Assembly (NCBI GenBank): GCA_041752455.1
Contig: JBGSWL010000008.1
Location: forward strand, 36,038-100,037
Source: JBGSWL01 sp041752455
GTDB taxonomy: Bacteria; Pseudomonadota; Alphaproteobacteria; Rhizobiales; Rhizobiaceae
Length of the DNA: 64,000 nt
Reading direction: 5' to 3'
The notes under the pieces: model-generated
The model's input: only the letters and a program-made list of their open reading frames with translations
The model's database searches: none
What the model was told of the DNA's origin: nothing
Translations under genes and position numbers: made by a program
Part shown: positions 43,307-52,881 of the stretch, in pieces
Layout of the letters: each line of letters starts with the position of its first letter
Position numbering within the stretch: the first letter of the stretch is position 1

Positions 43307-44067
43307 AGCATGCCTCCGTCGGCGATCAGCACCTGCGCCGTGATGGCGCTGGCAGCGCTGGAGGCAAGAAACAGGCAGGGGCCGACCATTTCTGCCGGTT
43401 GCAACGCATGCTTCAATGCCTGGCGGGCAATCATGGCGGAAAGCGACTCCTCGGTGACCCAGAGCCGCTTCTGGCGCTCAGTCATGGTCCAGCCCGGTGC
43501 AATTGCATTGACGCGAATGCCGAACGGACCAAGTTTGCCGGCAAGGCCCTTGGTCAGGCCGACAATTCCGGCCTTGGACGCCGTATAGACCGGCATTTCG
43601 CCGATGTTCAGCATGTAACTGGTCGAGGTGAAGTTGACGATGGCCCCGCCCCCGGCAGCTTTCATGCCGTCGACGACGGCCTGCACGGTGAAGAACTGGT
43701 GGCGCAAATTGATCGCGATGTTCTTTTCCCAATAGGCATCGTCGACCGCGGCAATGTCGTGGCGATCATCCCAGGCGGCATTGTTGACCAGCACACGCAC
43801 GACGCCGTGGGCGCTCGCAGCCTTGTCGACGGCATCTGCAATGGCAGCGGTATCGGCAAGATCGGCGTTCAGAAACAGCGGGCGATTGCCGTAGCGGGCT
43901 GCAAGATCATCGCAAAGCGCAACACTTTCTTCTTCGGCGATATCGATGAAGGCAACGCGGGCGCCCTGCGCGACGAAGCCTTCGGTCAGCGCTGCGCCGA
44001 TGCCGGTGCCGCCACCGGTGACAAGGACGGATTGTCCCGCAAATTCCGGATATCTTGGGATGGTCAT
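43303..44067 (-). CDS. SDR-family sugar dehydrogenase (probable galactose 1-dehydrogenase)
   Basis: The 254-residue short-chain dehydrogenase has the cofactor motif TGGGTGIG (residues 17-24), NNAAW, and the catalytic Ser150/Tyr161/Lys165 set (YTASKAG). An acidic residue after the second strand (FIDIAEE) suggests NAD preference. From context it should oxidise galactose to galactono-1,5-lactone, the first De Ley-Doudoroff step. Its ATG overlaps the alpha-galactosidase TGA (ATGA). Other sugar specificities are possible. Confidence 0.85.
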   Translation of the reverse strand: MTIPRYPEFAGQSVLVTGGGTGIGAALTEGFVAQGARVAFIDIAEEESVALCDDLAARYGNRPLFLNADLADTAAIADAVDKAASAHGVVRVLVNNAAWDDRHDIAAVDDAYWEKNIAINLRHQFFTVQAVVDGMKAAGGGAIVNFTSTSYMLNIGEMPVYTASKAGIVGLTKGLAGKLGPFGIRVNAIAPGWTMTERQKRLWVTEESLSAMIARQALKHALQPAEMVGPCLFLASSAASAITAQVLIADGGML

Positions 44068-46157
44068 CGGTCCGTCTCCCTCGGCTTGTCGATCCGCCTG
44101 CCTTCGATCACCGTCATGGTTTCGGGAAAGGCGTTCGGCAGTCGCAAGCGCCCGGCTGCAAGCGCCGCACCCGATAGCTGCACCGCGCCGCCGGACGCAA
44201 GGCCTGACGCATCGTTCTGGTTCAGCGCGCGCGGAATGACAGTCGGCGCCACAAGCCGAAGGTCATAGATTGCATCCGGATCGAGCCCGGTGATCACCAG
44301 CGGCCGCATGGCGATCTGCGCCGAAGCGCCCGCCTGACCGCATGAGACGACAAAGCGTGTCTGATCCGGCGCGACGAATCGTTCGGCAAAGACCTGCGGA
44401 TCATCGGTCTCGATCCGGCCATGGGCGGCCGAAAACAGGAAGTCACGGTTGGTCTTGTACCAGGCGATGACGGCCTTGAGCGTATCAGTCTCGTCCGGCG
44501 TCAGTTCGCGCGGATCCATCTCGATGCCCATATGGCGGAACGCGGCAACCCAGGCGCGAAAGGCCATGGACAGGGTGCGGCCCGACGAATGGCAGACACG
44601 CGGGCCGACATGTGAGCCCTGCACTTCCGGTGGCAACCAGCGCGAGGCTTCGAACTGCATGCGCAGCCGCTCCAGCGCATCGTTGGAATCCGACAGCCAG
44701 ACCCGGGTTGTGCGCTGAAGGACGCCGAAGTCGATCCGCCCGCCGCCGGAAGCGCAGCTTTCGATCTCAACATGCGGATAGGCGGCGTTCAAACGGTCGA
44801 GCAGGCCATAGAGTGCGCTGGTTTGCGCCGGTCCGCCGCCGGTCAGGATGCGATTGTGATCCCACTTGATGTATGTTGCCGGATATTCATCGAGAAACGC
44901 CGCGATCACGCCAAAGAGGTGGTCGGTGACACCGGGCCGGGTCAGATCGAGCACAAACTGGCCGCGCCCCGAAGGCTGGTCAGCCGGGCCGAGTACCCAA
45001 TCCGGGTGGGCGCGGTACAGGTCGCTGTCCGTGTTGACCATCTCCGGCTCGAACCAGATGCCGAACTCCATGCCGAGGCTGCGGATATGGCTCACAAGCG
45101 GGTGCAGCCCGGCTGGATATTTCACCTGGTCGACGGTCCAGTCACCGAGCGACGAGGTGTCGTCGTTTCGACCCTTGAACCAGCCGTCGTCGAGCACGAA
45201 GCGCTCGGCGCCAAGGCCAGCGACCAGCGTCGCGATCTCCTGCAACTCCTCGACCGAATGGTGGAAATAGACGCCTTCCCAGCAATTGAAGTGGACCGGG
45301 CGGGCGACTTTCTTGGGCAGGTTGGCGCGGACATGCGCCTGCATCGCCCGGGACAGACCCGAGAATCCGGTGTCCGACCAGCCGACGACGACAGTGCGTG
45401 GCAGCGCCGACAGGCCGTCGGCAAAGCCGAACTGCACCTGGCGACGGCCATCGGACGCCTCTTCGGCAACCAGGCGATGACCGCCTGACCAGGCCATGGT
45501 GACGCCCAGACATTCGCCGGTGTCTTCGCCGCACGCATCCGTTGCCAGAACCACGCCGGGAAAATGGGCATGGCCGGTGCGCCCTTCATGGCTTTCGCGC
45601 ACATGGCGACCGGTCAAAAAGCGTGTCTCCTGCCGGGCAAACTCGCCGCACCATCGCCCACCATGGTCGATGATCCGGCCCATCAGCGGCGGCACCGGGA
45701 TCGCCGCTGCGAGCCAGCCGGCGTCAGCGCGTTCCGGCAAAAGGCAGACCGTCAGGAGACCGGTAGCCGGATCGAGCGACAAGGCGATTGCAAGATGCGT
45801 CGCCCCGTCGATCCTTGCTACCAGTGACAGGCCGTCATCGGCCGTATCCACGCCGGCAAGGCGCAAGCGTGGCACCGGATCGGCGACGAGCTTGATGCCC
45901 GGATTGCCCTGCCAACCGTCCATCGCATTGGGCAAAAGCGTCATCGGCACCAGCGCATCGAGCTGCGCTCCGGCAACATTGGGGATCGACAGGCGCGCAA
46001 GCATTTCGAGGTTTTCACCCGCAGGCAGGCGCGCGCCAAAATGGACAAGCGCCGGGCAGCCACCATCGAACGAAGCGATCACGGCGGTGCGTTCTGGCGC
46101 ATCAAGGCGCCAGCACTCGACGTTGATGGCGTGTCCGCGTTTCGAGCGTTCGTGCAT
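44064..46157 (-). CDS. GH36 alpha-galactosidase
   Basis: The 697-residue enzyme removes alpha-galactosyl units from melibiose, raffinose-type sugars or galactosylglycerol. It has an N-terminal beta-sandwich domain and a TIM barrel with FVLDDGWFKGR, the nucleophile Asp433 (YIKWDHNR), ESCASGGGRIDFGVL and the acid/base Asp490 (WLSDSND). No signal peptide is present. ATG 46157, 8 bases after the permease stop, is the plausible start; the frame stays open upstream only through the permease gene. Confidence 0.95.
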   Translation of the reverse strand: MHERSKRGHAINVECWRLDAPERTAVIASFDGGCPALVHFGARLPAGENLEMLARLSIPNVAGAQLDALVPMTLLPNAMDGWQGNPGIKLVADPVPRLRLAGVDTADDGLSLVARIDGATHLAIALSLDPATGLLTVCLLPERADAGWLAAAIPVPPLMGRIIDHGGRWCGEFARQETRFLTGRHVRESHEGRTGHAHFPGVVLATDACGEDTGECLGVTMAWSGGHRLVAEEASDGRRQVQFGFADGLSALPRTVVVGWSDTGFSGLSRAMQAHVRANLPKKVARPVHFNCWEGVYFHHSVEELQEIATLVAGLGAERFVLDDGWFKGRNDDTSSLGDWTVDQVKYPAGLHPLVSHIRSLGMEFGIWFEPEMVNTDSDLYRAHPDWVLGPADQPSGRGQFVLDLTRPGVTDHLFGVIAAFLDEYPATYIKWDHNRILTGGGPAQTSALYGLLDRLNAAYPHVEIESCASGGGRIDFGVLQRTTRVWLSDSNDALERLRMQFEASRWLPPEVQGSHVGPRVCHSSGRTLSMAFRAWVAAFRHMGIEMDPRELTPDETDTLKAVIAWYKTNRDFLFSAAHGRIETDDPQVFAERFVAPDQTRFVVSCGQAGASAQIAMRPLVITGLDPDAIYDLRLVAPTVIPRALNQNDASGLASGGAVQLSGAALAAGRLRLPNAFPETMTVIEGRRIDKPRETDR

Positions 46158-46165
46158 GTCCGTCG

Positions 46166-47014
46166 TCAGCCTTTGCTCGCGCCCAATGTCAGGCCGGCGA
46201 TGAAGTGCTTCTGCATCATGAAGAACATGATGACCGGCGGCATTGCTGCCACGATGGAGCCTGCCGAGACCAGATGCCATTGGGCGATCCACTGGCCGTT
46301 CAGCGAGAACAGGCCTGCCGTGACCGGCTGCACCGCTGGCCCCTGGGTCAGGACCGTCGCCCAGAAATATTCGTTCCAGATGAAGGTGAAGACCAGCACC
46401 GACAGGGCCGCAATCGCCGGGCGCATCAGCGGCAGAACGATGCGCAGGAAGATGTTCCACTCACTGACGCCTTCGACGCGCGCCGATTCGATCAGTTCGA
46501 ACGGCAAGGCCTTGATGAAGTTGCGCATGAACAGCGTGCAAAAGCCGGTCTGGAACGCCACGTGAAACAGGATCAGTCCCAGATAGGTGTTGTAGAGCCC
46601 GGTCTGCACGGTGAGGTCGCGCACCGGAACCATCAGGATCTGGAATGGCACGAAGTTGCCGGCGACGAACATGAAGAACAGCAGCAGGTTCGCCTTGAAC
46701 CGGTAGACCGCAAGGGCAAACCCGGCGAGGCACGACAGCGCGACGGCGCCGATGACGGTCGGGATCGTGACGATGAACGAATTTCGGATGTAGCTCGCCA
46801 TCGGCGTGTTCAGGAAGATGTCGACATAGTTTCGCCAAGCGATCGTCGATGGCGCGCCGAAGTAATTGCCCTGCGCCAGATCGGACGCGGGACGCACCGA
46901 GGTTATGGCAACGCCGAGCAGCGGCAGCAGCCAAATGACCAGTGCAACCGGCAGCGCGATTTTGTAGGCGATCTGCACGGCGGGCGAAGCCCTGTCGATG
47001 GGACGCGGAAACAT
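46166..47014 (-). CDS. Carbohydrate ABC transporter permease (MalG type)
   Basis: The 282-residue membrane protein has about six helices and the EAA loop ELIESARVEGVSEWNIFLRIVLP that contacts the ATPase. It belongs to the CUT1 family. It pairs with the upstream permease (4-base gap), the binding protein and the ATPase encoded across the divergent promoter region. The substrate is inferred to be an alpha- and/or beta-galactoside. Confidence 0.95.
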   Translation of the reverse strand: MFPRPIDRASPAVQIAYKIALPVALVIWLLPLLGVAITSVRPASDLAQGNYFGAPSTIAWRNYVDIFLNTPMASYIRNSFIVTIPTVIGAVALSCLAGFALAVYRFKANLLLFFMFVAGNFVPFQILMVPVRDLTVQTGLYNTYLGLILFHVAFQTGFCTLFMRNFIKALPFELIESARVEGVSEWNIFLRIVLPLMRPAIAALSVLVFTFIWNEYFWATVLTQGPAVQPVTAGLFSLNGQWIAQWHLVSAGSIVAAMPPVIMFFMMQKHFIAGLTLGASKG

Positions 47015-47018
47015 GACC

Positions 47019-47939
47019 TCAGGACCCCCGCTCGTCGCCGACCATCTTCCAGATGAAGCCGGAAATGAAGACCATCATGATCAGGAACAGGATGACGGCA
47101 ATCGCTGCGCCGTAGCCCATGCGGTAGCCATATTCGGAGAGCGCCTGCTCGTACATGTAGAACGACAGGACGCGCGAGGAGCCGAATGGCCCGCCATCGG
47201 TCATGATCGACACCAGATCGAAGGAACGCAGCGCGCCGATCACCGTGACGACGATGGCAATGAAGGTTGCAGGCCGCAGCTGCGGCAGGATCACGTGCCA
47301 GAGCAGGCGCCAGCCCTTGGCACCATCGAGGCGCGCCGCTTCGATCTGGTCCGGCGACACGTTGTTGAGGCCGGTGAGATACAGGATCATGCAATAGGCG
47401 ATCTGCGGCCAAAGCCCTGCCGCGACAATGGCATAGGTGACCCAATCGGGATCAGCCAGCGGCGCAAAGCCGGTGCCGGTCAGCCACTCGTAGAGCTGGT
47501 AGTAGAGGCCGAAATTCGGCGCGTAGAACCAGGAAAACATCAGGCCAACGACAACCTGGCTGATGACGAACGGGAAAAAGAACATCGACTTGTAGACGCG
47601 GATGCCGAACACCGTCTGGTTCAGGAAGATCGCGATGAACAGCCCGGCCGGCACTGCCAGCATGTAGAGCACGAGCCATATGATGTTGTTCTTCAGGGAA
47701 ATGTAGAAGTTCCGGTCGTCGATCAGCTCGACATAGTTGGCGGTGCCGATCCAGGTCGCGGTGCCGAGCCCGTCCCAATCGTAAAACGACAGCCAGATCG
47801 ACTGGATGATCGGCATCACCACATAGACAAGGAACATCAAGAGGCCGGGCGCCAGGAACAGCCAAGGCGCAAGTGTGCGCTGGTTGCGGCGCCACCAGGA
47901 CGGTCTGCGTTCCTGCAAGGAGACGGCGACATCAGCCAT
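47019..47939 (-). CDS. Carbohydrate ABC transporter permease (MalF/UgpA type)
   Basis: The 306-residue CUT1 permease has about six membrane helices, an N-terminal PWLFLAPGLLMFLVYVV helix and the EAA loop QIEAARLDGAKGWRLLWHVILP. ATG 47939 follows AAAGGA. It lies 94 bases after the binding-protein gene, separated by a strong stem-loop, and 4 bases before the second permease. Confidence 0.95.
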   Translation of the reverse strand: MADVAVSLQERRPSWWRRNQRTLAPWLFLAPGLLMFLVYVVMPIIQSIWLSFYDWDGLGTATWIGTANYVELIDDRNFYISLKNNIIWLVLYMLAVPAGLFIAIFLNQTVFGIRVYKSMFFFPFVISQVVVGLMFSWFYAPNFGLYYQLYEWLTGTGFAPLADPDWVTYAIVAAGLWPQIAYCMILYLTGLNNVSPDQIEAARLDGAKGWRLLWHVILPQLRPATFIAIVVTVIGALRSFDLVSIMTDGGPFGSSRVLSFYMYEQALSEYGYRMGYGAAIAVILFLIMMVFISGFIWKMVGDERGS

Positions 47940-47989
47940 CGGCAATCCTTTCGGCATCAGGACGGCGGAAGAAACGGCGGCGAAACTGG

Positions 47990-48021
47990 ATGCGGGACGA
48001 CCGTAACAGGCCGCCCCGCAT
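47990..48021 (-). promoter_or_regulatory. mRNA stem-loop between binding-protein and permease genes
   Basis: On the minus strand ATGCGGG pairs with CCCGCAT and continues, with two G-U pairs, through CGGCC/GGTCG, giving 13 pairs around a 6-nt loop. No T-run follows. Such stem-loops after ABC binding-protein genes typically protect the upstream mRNA and lower permease expression. Confidence 0.55.
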
Positions 48022-48033
48022 GTCAGTCATGCC

Positions 48034-49281
48034 TTACTTGTAAATGCGCTTGCGCGCGTCTTCGAGGCGCTCAAGGATCGCGTCCAGCTGATCCGGCTGG
48101 ACCATGAACTGCTGGAAGCCTTCCATGCCGATCTTGGCCATTTCTGCAGGGGCGTCGCGGTCGAAGAACTGGGCGATGCCGCCTTCGGCGCTCGACAGCA
48201 TTTCAAAGCCTGCGACGAGGAACGGATCGTCCGTGTTGACCGAGGCGTTCTTGTTGACCGGCAGCTGACCCTGCGCCGCATTCCACTTGGTCTGGGCTTC
48301 CGGCGAGGCCATGAATGCCAGGAACTTCTTGGCATCATCGACATTCTTGGCGCCGGCCGGAATGTGGATGGTGTCGGTCGGTGCTTCTTCGGCGCGCGGA
48401 ATGCCCGCGGTGATTTCCGGGAAGACCAGGAAGCCGAGATTGTCGTTGGTCATGCCGCCTTCCTTGAAGGTGCCGACGGCAAAGTTGCCCATGACGTAGT
48501 TGGCGGCCTTGCCCTGCACGAGCAGCGCTGCGGCGTCCTGCCAGTCGATCGCGGCATGGTTGGCCGTCACGAACGGAGCGATCTTGCCGAACTCGGCAAA
48601 CACCTTGCGCACGCTTTCATCGGTCCAGGCGATCTTCCCGGCGGTGAGGTCCATGTGCCACTCGTAGCCGTTGGTGCGCAGCGACAGGTAGTCGAAGAGA
48701 CCTGCAACCGGCCACAGGGCCTTGGAGCCGGTGGTCAGGCAGTCGATGCCTGCCGCCTTGAACTTCTCGCAATTGGCGAGGAACTGTTCCCAGTTCATGC
48801 CGCCGGCACCGGGCGCATCGACGCCGGCTGCCTTGTAGGCGTCGCGGTTATAATAGATGCCCCACTGGTAGTAGGTGTAGGGAATGCCCCACTGCTTGCC
48901 GTCGATGGTCATCGAGGCGAGCGCCGAGCCGAGCGAGTCCTTCAGGCCGTTGGCTTCCCAGACATCCGAAACATCCATGAACTGGCCGGCATTGACGAAC
49001 GGCGCCATGCGGTTGCCGGCGTACCAGTTGGCAAGGTCCGGCGCGTCAGCGGTCAGGAAGTTGCGGATCGCCGTCTTGTAGCCTTCGTGGTCGAAGTTGG
49101 TCAGCTGGACGTCGATGTCCGGATTGGCCGCTTCGAAGTCGGCGATGATCTCTTCCATCGCTTTCAGCGGAATCGGATCGTAGTCGGCATTGTATTTCAG
49201 GACACGAGTCTGGGCCGAAGCACTGGCGGCGAGGGCGACAAGCGCCACTGTGCCGAGAAGGGCAGTCTTGAGACATTTCAT
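48034..49281 (-). CDS. Extracellular sugar-binding protein of the ABC transporter
   Basis: The 415-residue periplasmic protein has a signal peptide ending ASASAQ and a family 1 solute-binding fold, with EIIADFEAANPDIDVQLTNF near the N-terminus, DAPDLANWYAGNRMAPFV, and YTYYQWGIYYNRDAYKAAG. ATG 49281 follows the strong site GGGAGG. It is the first gene of the nine-gene galactoside operon and is divergent from the IclR gene. Confidence 0.93.
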   Translation of the reverse strand: MKCLKTALLGTVALVALAASASAQTRVLKYNADYDPIPLKAMEEIIADFEAANPDIDVQLTNFDHEGYKTAIRNFLTADAPDLANWYAGNRMAPFVNAGQFMDVSDVWEANGLKDSLGSALASMTIDGKQWGIPYTYYQWGIYYNRDAYKAAGVDAPGAGGMNWEQFLANCEKFKAAGIDCLTTGSKALWPVAGLFDYLSLRTNGYEWHMDLTAGKIAWTDESVRKVFAEFGKIAPFVTANHAAIDWQDAAALLVQGKAANYVMGNFAVGTFKEGGMTNDNLGFLVFPEITAGIPRAEEAPTDTIHIPAGAKNVDDAKKFLAFMASPEAQTKWNAAQGQLPVNKNASVNTDDPFLVAGFEMLSSAEGGIAQFFDRDAPAEMAKIGMEGFQQFMVQPDQLDAILERLEDARKRIYK

Positions 49282-49417
49282 TTGGTTGATCCTCCCGAGT
49301 TGCAATCCCGGCAGAAGCGGCGGCGGAACATCGTGACAAAAGCCTGTCCCCGCTCCCGAGGGGCATGCCGCACAACGATCCCGAAGTCCTCCCACAACTC
49401 CCGGTCAGCCAACCCGC

Positions 49418-49464
49418 GTTCCAATGTGTTCCACTATTTGGAACGCTGTTTGACTATTTGAAAT
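49418..49464. promoter_or_regulatory. Probable IclR operator boxes
   Basis: GTTCCACTATTTGGAAC (49428-49444) is a perfect inverted repeat with a 5-base centre. GTTTGACTATTTGAAAT (49448-49464) is a degenerate copy starting exactly 20 bases later, two helical turns. A further GTTCCA half-site begins at 49418. The second box overlaps the iclR -35 element, so repression of iclR is plausible. Confidence 0.6.
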
Positions 49465-49478
49465 TATCGCGATAATGC
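49450..49478 (+). promoter_or_regulatory. Probable promoter of the iclR-ATPase operon
   Basis: TTGACT (49450-49455) and TAATGC (49473-49478) are exactly 17 bases apart. A perfect 14-base palindrome, ATTATCGCGATAAT (49463-49476), overlaps the spacer and -10 box and could be another protein site. Confidence 0.55.
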
Positions 49479-49541
49479 ACTACGAAAGTCAAGGGTCATG
49501 CCGGGAGGAAATCGCGCATCGACCCGACGCGGGAGGACAAG

Positions 49542-50369
49542 GTGGCACGGCTGGATGCAGACATTGGCTTGGCTGCAAGCGCAAATGACGACTTGCGATT
49601 GCCGGCCGGTACCGGCACCCTCGGCAAGGCGATGGCCGTTGTCGAGGCGATCGCGGCGGCTGAGCGTCCGCTGCGGTTTCGCGATTTGGCTGCGCGCATC
49701 GACCAACCCAAGGCAACGTTGCACCGCCAGATCGCCAACCTGATCGAGGAAGGCCTTGTCGAACTGCGCGGCGACCAGACCTATGGTTTGGGTCTTCGCC
49801 TTCTCAAACTTGCAGCCCGCAGTTGGGGCACGTCGCAGTTCCGGCTGATCGCCGAGCCGCATCTGCGCCGCCTGCACGCGCTGACCGGCGAGACCGTGCA
49901 TCTTGGCGTCTTGCGCGGCGTCGAGGTCATCTATGTCGACAAGGTCGAATCCCAGCAGGCGGTGCGCATGCACAGCCAGATCGGCAATGCGTCGCCGGTC
50001 TATTGCACCGGTGTGGGCAAGGCGGCGCTGTCCACGCTGGCCGACGGGGATGTCCATGCCCTGATGCAAAAAATCTCCTTCGTCCGCCATACGCCGCATA
50101 CGCTGACTGACGCCGATGCGCTAACCCGCGAACTGGCCGATATCCGGCGCGAGGGCGTCAGCTATGACCGGGAAGAGCATGAGCCCGGCATCCACTGCGT
50201 TGCCGCCCCCATTCACTCGGTGGACCGGCGCCTTGCCGCCGGCATCTCGGTCACGGCCCCGGTCTACCGGATTTCGCGCGCGCAACTGGAAGACTGGCGC
50301 GAGGCTGTCGTCGGCGCTGCCGACGCGATCATGGAGGACATGGAAATGCGCATGGGCCCCCGATCATGA
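49542..50369 (+). CDS. IclR-family transcriptional regulator
   Basis: The 275-residue protein has an N-terminal winged helix (LGKAMAVVEAIAAAERPLRF, ATLHRQIANLIEEGLVEL) and a C-terminal GAF-like ligand domain (GVLRGVEVIYVDKVESQQ, PVYCTGVGKAALSTL). It probably binds galactose, galactonate or a catabolite and controls the divergent operon; that is inference from position. The start is GTG 49542 after GGGAGG. It is followed by the transporter ATPase 42 bases downstream. Confidence 0.92.
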   Translation: MARLDADIGLAASANDDLRLPAGTGTLGKAMAVVEAIAAAERPLRFRDLAARIDQPKATLHRQIANLIEEGLVELRGDQTYGLGLRLLKLAARSWGTSQFRLIAEPHLRRLHALTGETVHLGVLRGVEVIYVDKVESQQAVRMHSQIGNASPVYCTGVGKAALSTLADGDVHALMQKISFVRHTPHTLTDADALTRELADIRREGVSYDREEHEPGIHCVAAPIHSVDRRLAAGISVTAPVYRISRAQLEDWREAVVGAADAIMEDMEMRMGPRS

Positions 50370-50411
50370 TGTTGAACCCCACCGCTTCCCTAACCACACA
50401 GGAGCCGACCG

Positions 50412-51494
<1,083 letters not shown>

Positions 51495-51495
51495 A

Positions 51496-51539
51496 GCAAT
51501 TCCAGCGAAAGTGGGCACCGGTTTCGCGACCGGAATTGC
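51496..51539 (+). repeat. Family palindrome, copy C (3' of ABC ATPase)
   Basis: Outer arms GCAATTCC (51496-51503) and GGAATTGC (51532-51539) and inner arms GCGAAA and TTTCGC pair perfectly. It begins one base after the ATPase stop codon, in the same orientation relative to transcription as copies A and B. Confidence 0.85.
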
Positions 51540-51590
51540 GGAAATCAGAGGGATTGAGCGCCAAGGCGATCCAATCGAAGGCGGATTGTG

Positions 51591-52055
51591 TCAGGCGGCG
51601 TTGGATGCCGGTTCGTTGACCAGCCATTTGTAGAGAACGGCGGGATCCTGCGAGCCACGCAGATGGCCGACACGCACCGGATCGCGCAGGACGCGGGCAA
51701 TGCGTGACAAGGCCTTCAGGTGGTCGGCGCCGGCGCTTTCCGGAGCGAGCAGCAGAAACACCAGATCGACCGGCTCGTCGTCGAGCGCATCAAAATCGAT
51801 CGGCTCTTCCAGCCGCGCGAAAATGCCGACGATCCGGTCAAACCGTGCGAACTTGCCGTGCGGAATCGCGATACCCTTGCCGACGCCTGTCGAGCCGAGC
51901 TTCTCGCGCTGCAGGATCGTGTCGAACACTTCGCGCGCGGTCAGGCCTGTCAGCTCGGCCGCTTCCTCCGACAATGTCTGGAGCAGTTGCTTTTTCGAAC
52001 TGGCCTTCAGACCGCCAAAAACAGCCTTTTGATCCAGAATATCAACGAGATCCAT
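51591..52055 (-). CDS. ptsN: Nitrogen regulatory PTS protein EIIA(Ntr)
   Basis: PtsN is the phosphoryl acceptor of the nitrogen PTS and regulates potassium and nitrogen-linked functions. The 154-residue product has the phosphorylated His66 in GKGIAIPHGKF. It has the usual alphaproteobacterial place downstream of rpoN and hpf. There is a 63-base gap from hpf, so it may share its transcript. Confidence 0.96.
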   Translation of the reverse strand: MDLVDILDQKAVFGGLKASSKKQLLQTLSEEAAELTGLTAREVFDTILQREKLGSTGVGKGIAIPHGKFARFDRIVGIFARLEEPIDFDALDDEPVDLVFLLLAPESAGADHLKALSRIARVLRDPVRVGHLRGSQDPAVLYKWLVNEPASNAA

Positions 52056-52118
52056 GATCCAGCCTTGTGCGGCGCGGCGACAATGTGGTCGCCGCGACCG
52101 CTCGCGACTCCCGTGGTG

Positions 52119-52694
52119 TTACTTCAGCGTACCGGGATCGATCCACCCGATATTGCCGTCAGGCCGTCGGTAGACAAGGTTGACGTCCCCGCTTCCCGCA
52201 TTGCGGAATACATAGACCGGCGTGTCCTGCAGGTCCAGTTGCAATACGGCAGAGGCCACCGGCATTGTGGACAGCGCCATGCGTGTCTCGGCGATGATGG
52301 CCGGAGCGTAATTGTCCGGAATCTCGTCCTCTTCGTCTTCGGGCACGGCCTCCAGCACGCGGTAGGCATAGTCTTCGGTGCGCACGTCATTGCCGGCGGG
52401 GTGATGCGAACGCAGCCGACGCTTGTAACGGCGCAGGCGTTTCTCGATCCGCTCGGCGGCGGCATCGAAGGAGGCATGCGGGTCTTGTGCCTCGCCCGTC
52501 GCCTGCAGGATGATGCCGGAATCAAGATGCAGCGTGCAGTCAGTGGTGTAGCGGGATCGCGATTTCTCAACCGTCACGTGCCCGGAAGCACGGCCTTCAA
52601 AGTATTTGTTGATCGCTTCGTCGATGCGTTCCTCGATACGGATTCGGAAGGCGTCGCCGACGTCCATGTGCTTTCCCGATACACGCAAGCTCAT
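52119..52694 (-). CDS. hpf: Long ribosome hibernation promoting factor
   Basis: HPF inactivates ribosomes in stationary phase. The 191-residue product is the long form: an N-terminal HPF domain (MSLRVSGKHMDVGDAFRIRI) and a C-terminal dimerisation domain (PVYVFRNAGSGDVNLVYRRPDGNIGWIDP), so it should make 100S ribosome dimers by itself. ATG 52694 follows AGAGGG. It lies between rpoN and ptsN. Confidence 0.95.
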   Translation of the reverse strand: MSLRVSGKHMDVGDAFRIRIEERIDEAINKYFEGRASGHVTVEKSRSRYTTDCTLHLDSGIILQATGEAQDPHASFDAAAERIEKRLRRYKRRLRSHHPAGNDVRTEDYAYRVLEAVPEDEEDEIPDNYAPAIIAETRMALSTMPVASAVLQLDLQDTPVYVFRNAGSGDVNLVYRRPDGNIGWIDPGTLK

Positions 52695-52881
52695 TGTTTT
52701 CCCTCTTCTTCTGGCCACGTAAGTCGTCGCGTTACCCTCGCGCGGCACCGCGTTGATGGCGAACGGGACATGCCCGTAGTCCGACGAGGGGAGGTGAGAT
52801 TGCGGCAATCGGGGCCCCTTGTGAAGGGTCAGCATCGACAAAAGCACAAAGGTGCAAAAACCGGTGGCATGTCGTCCGGTC

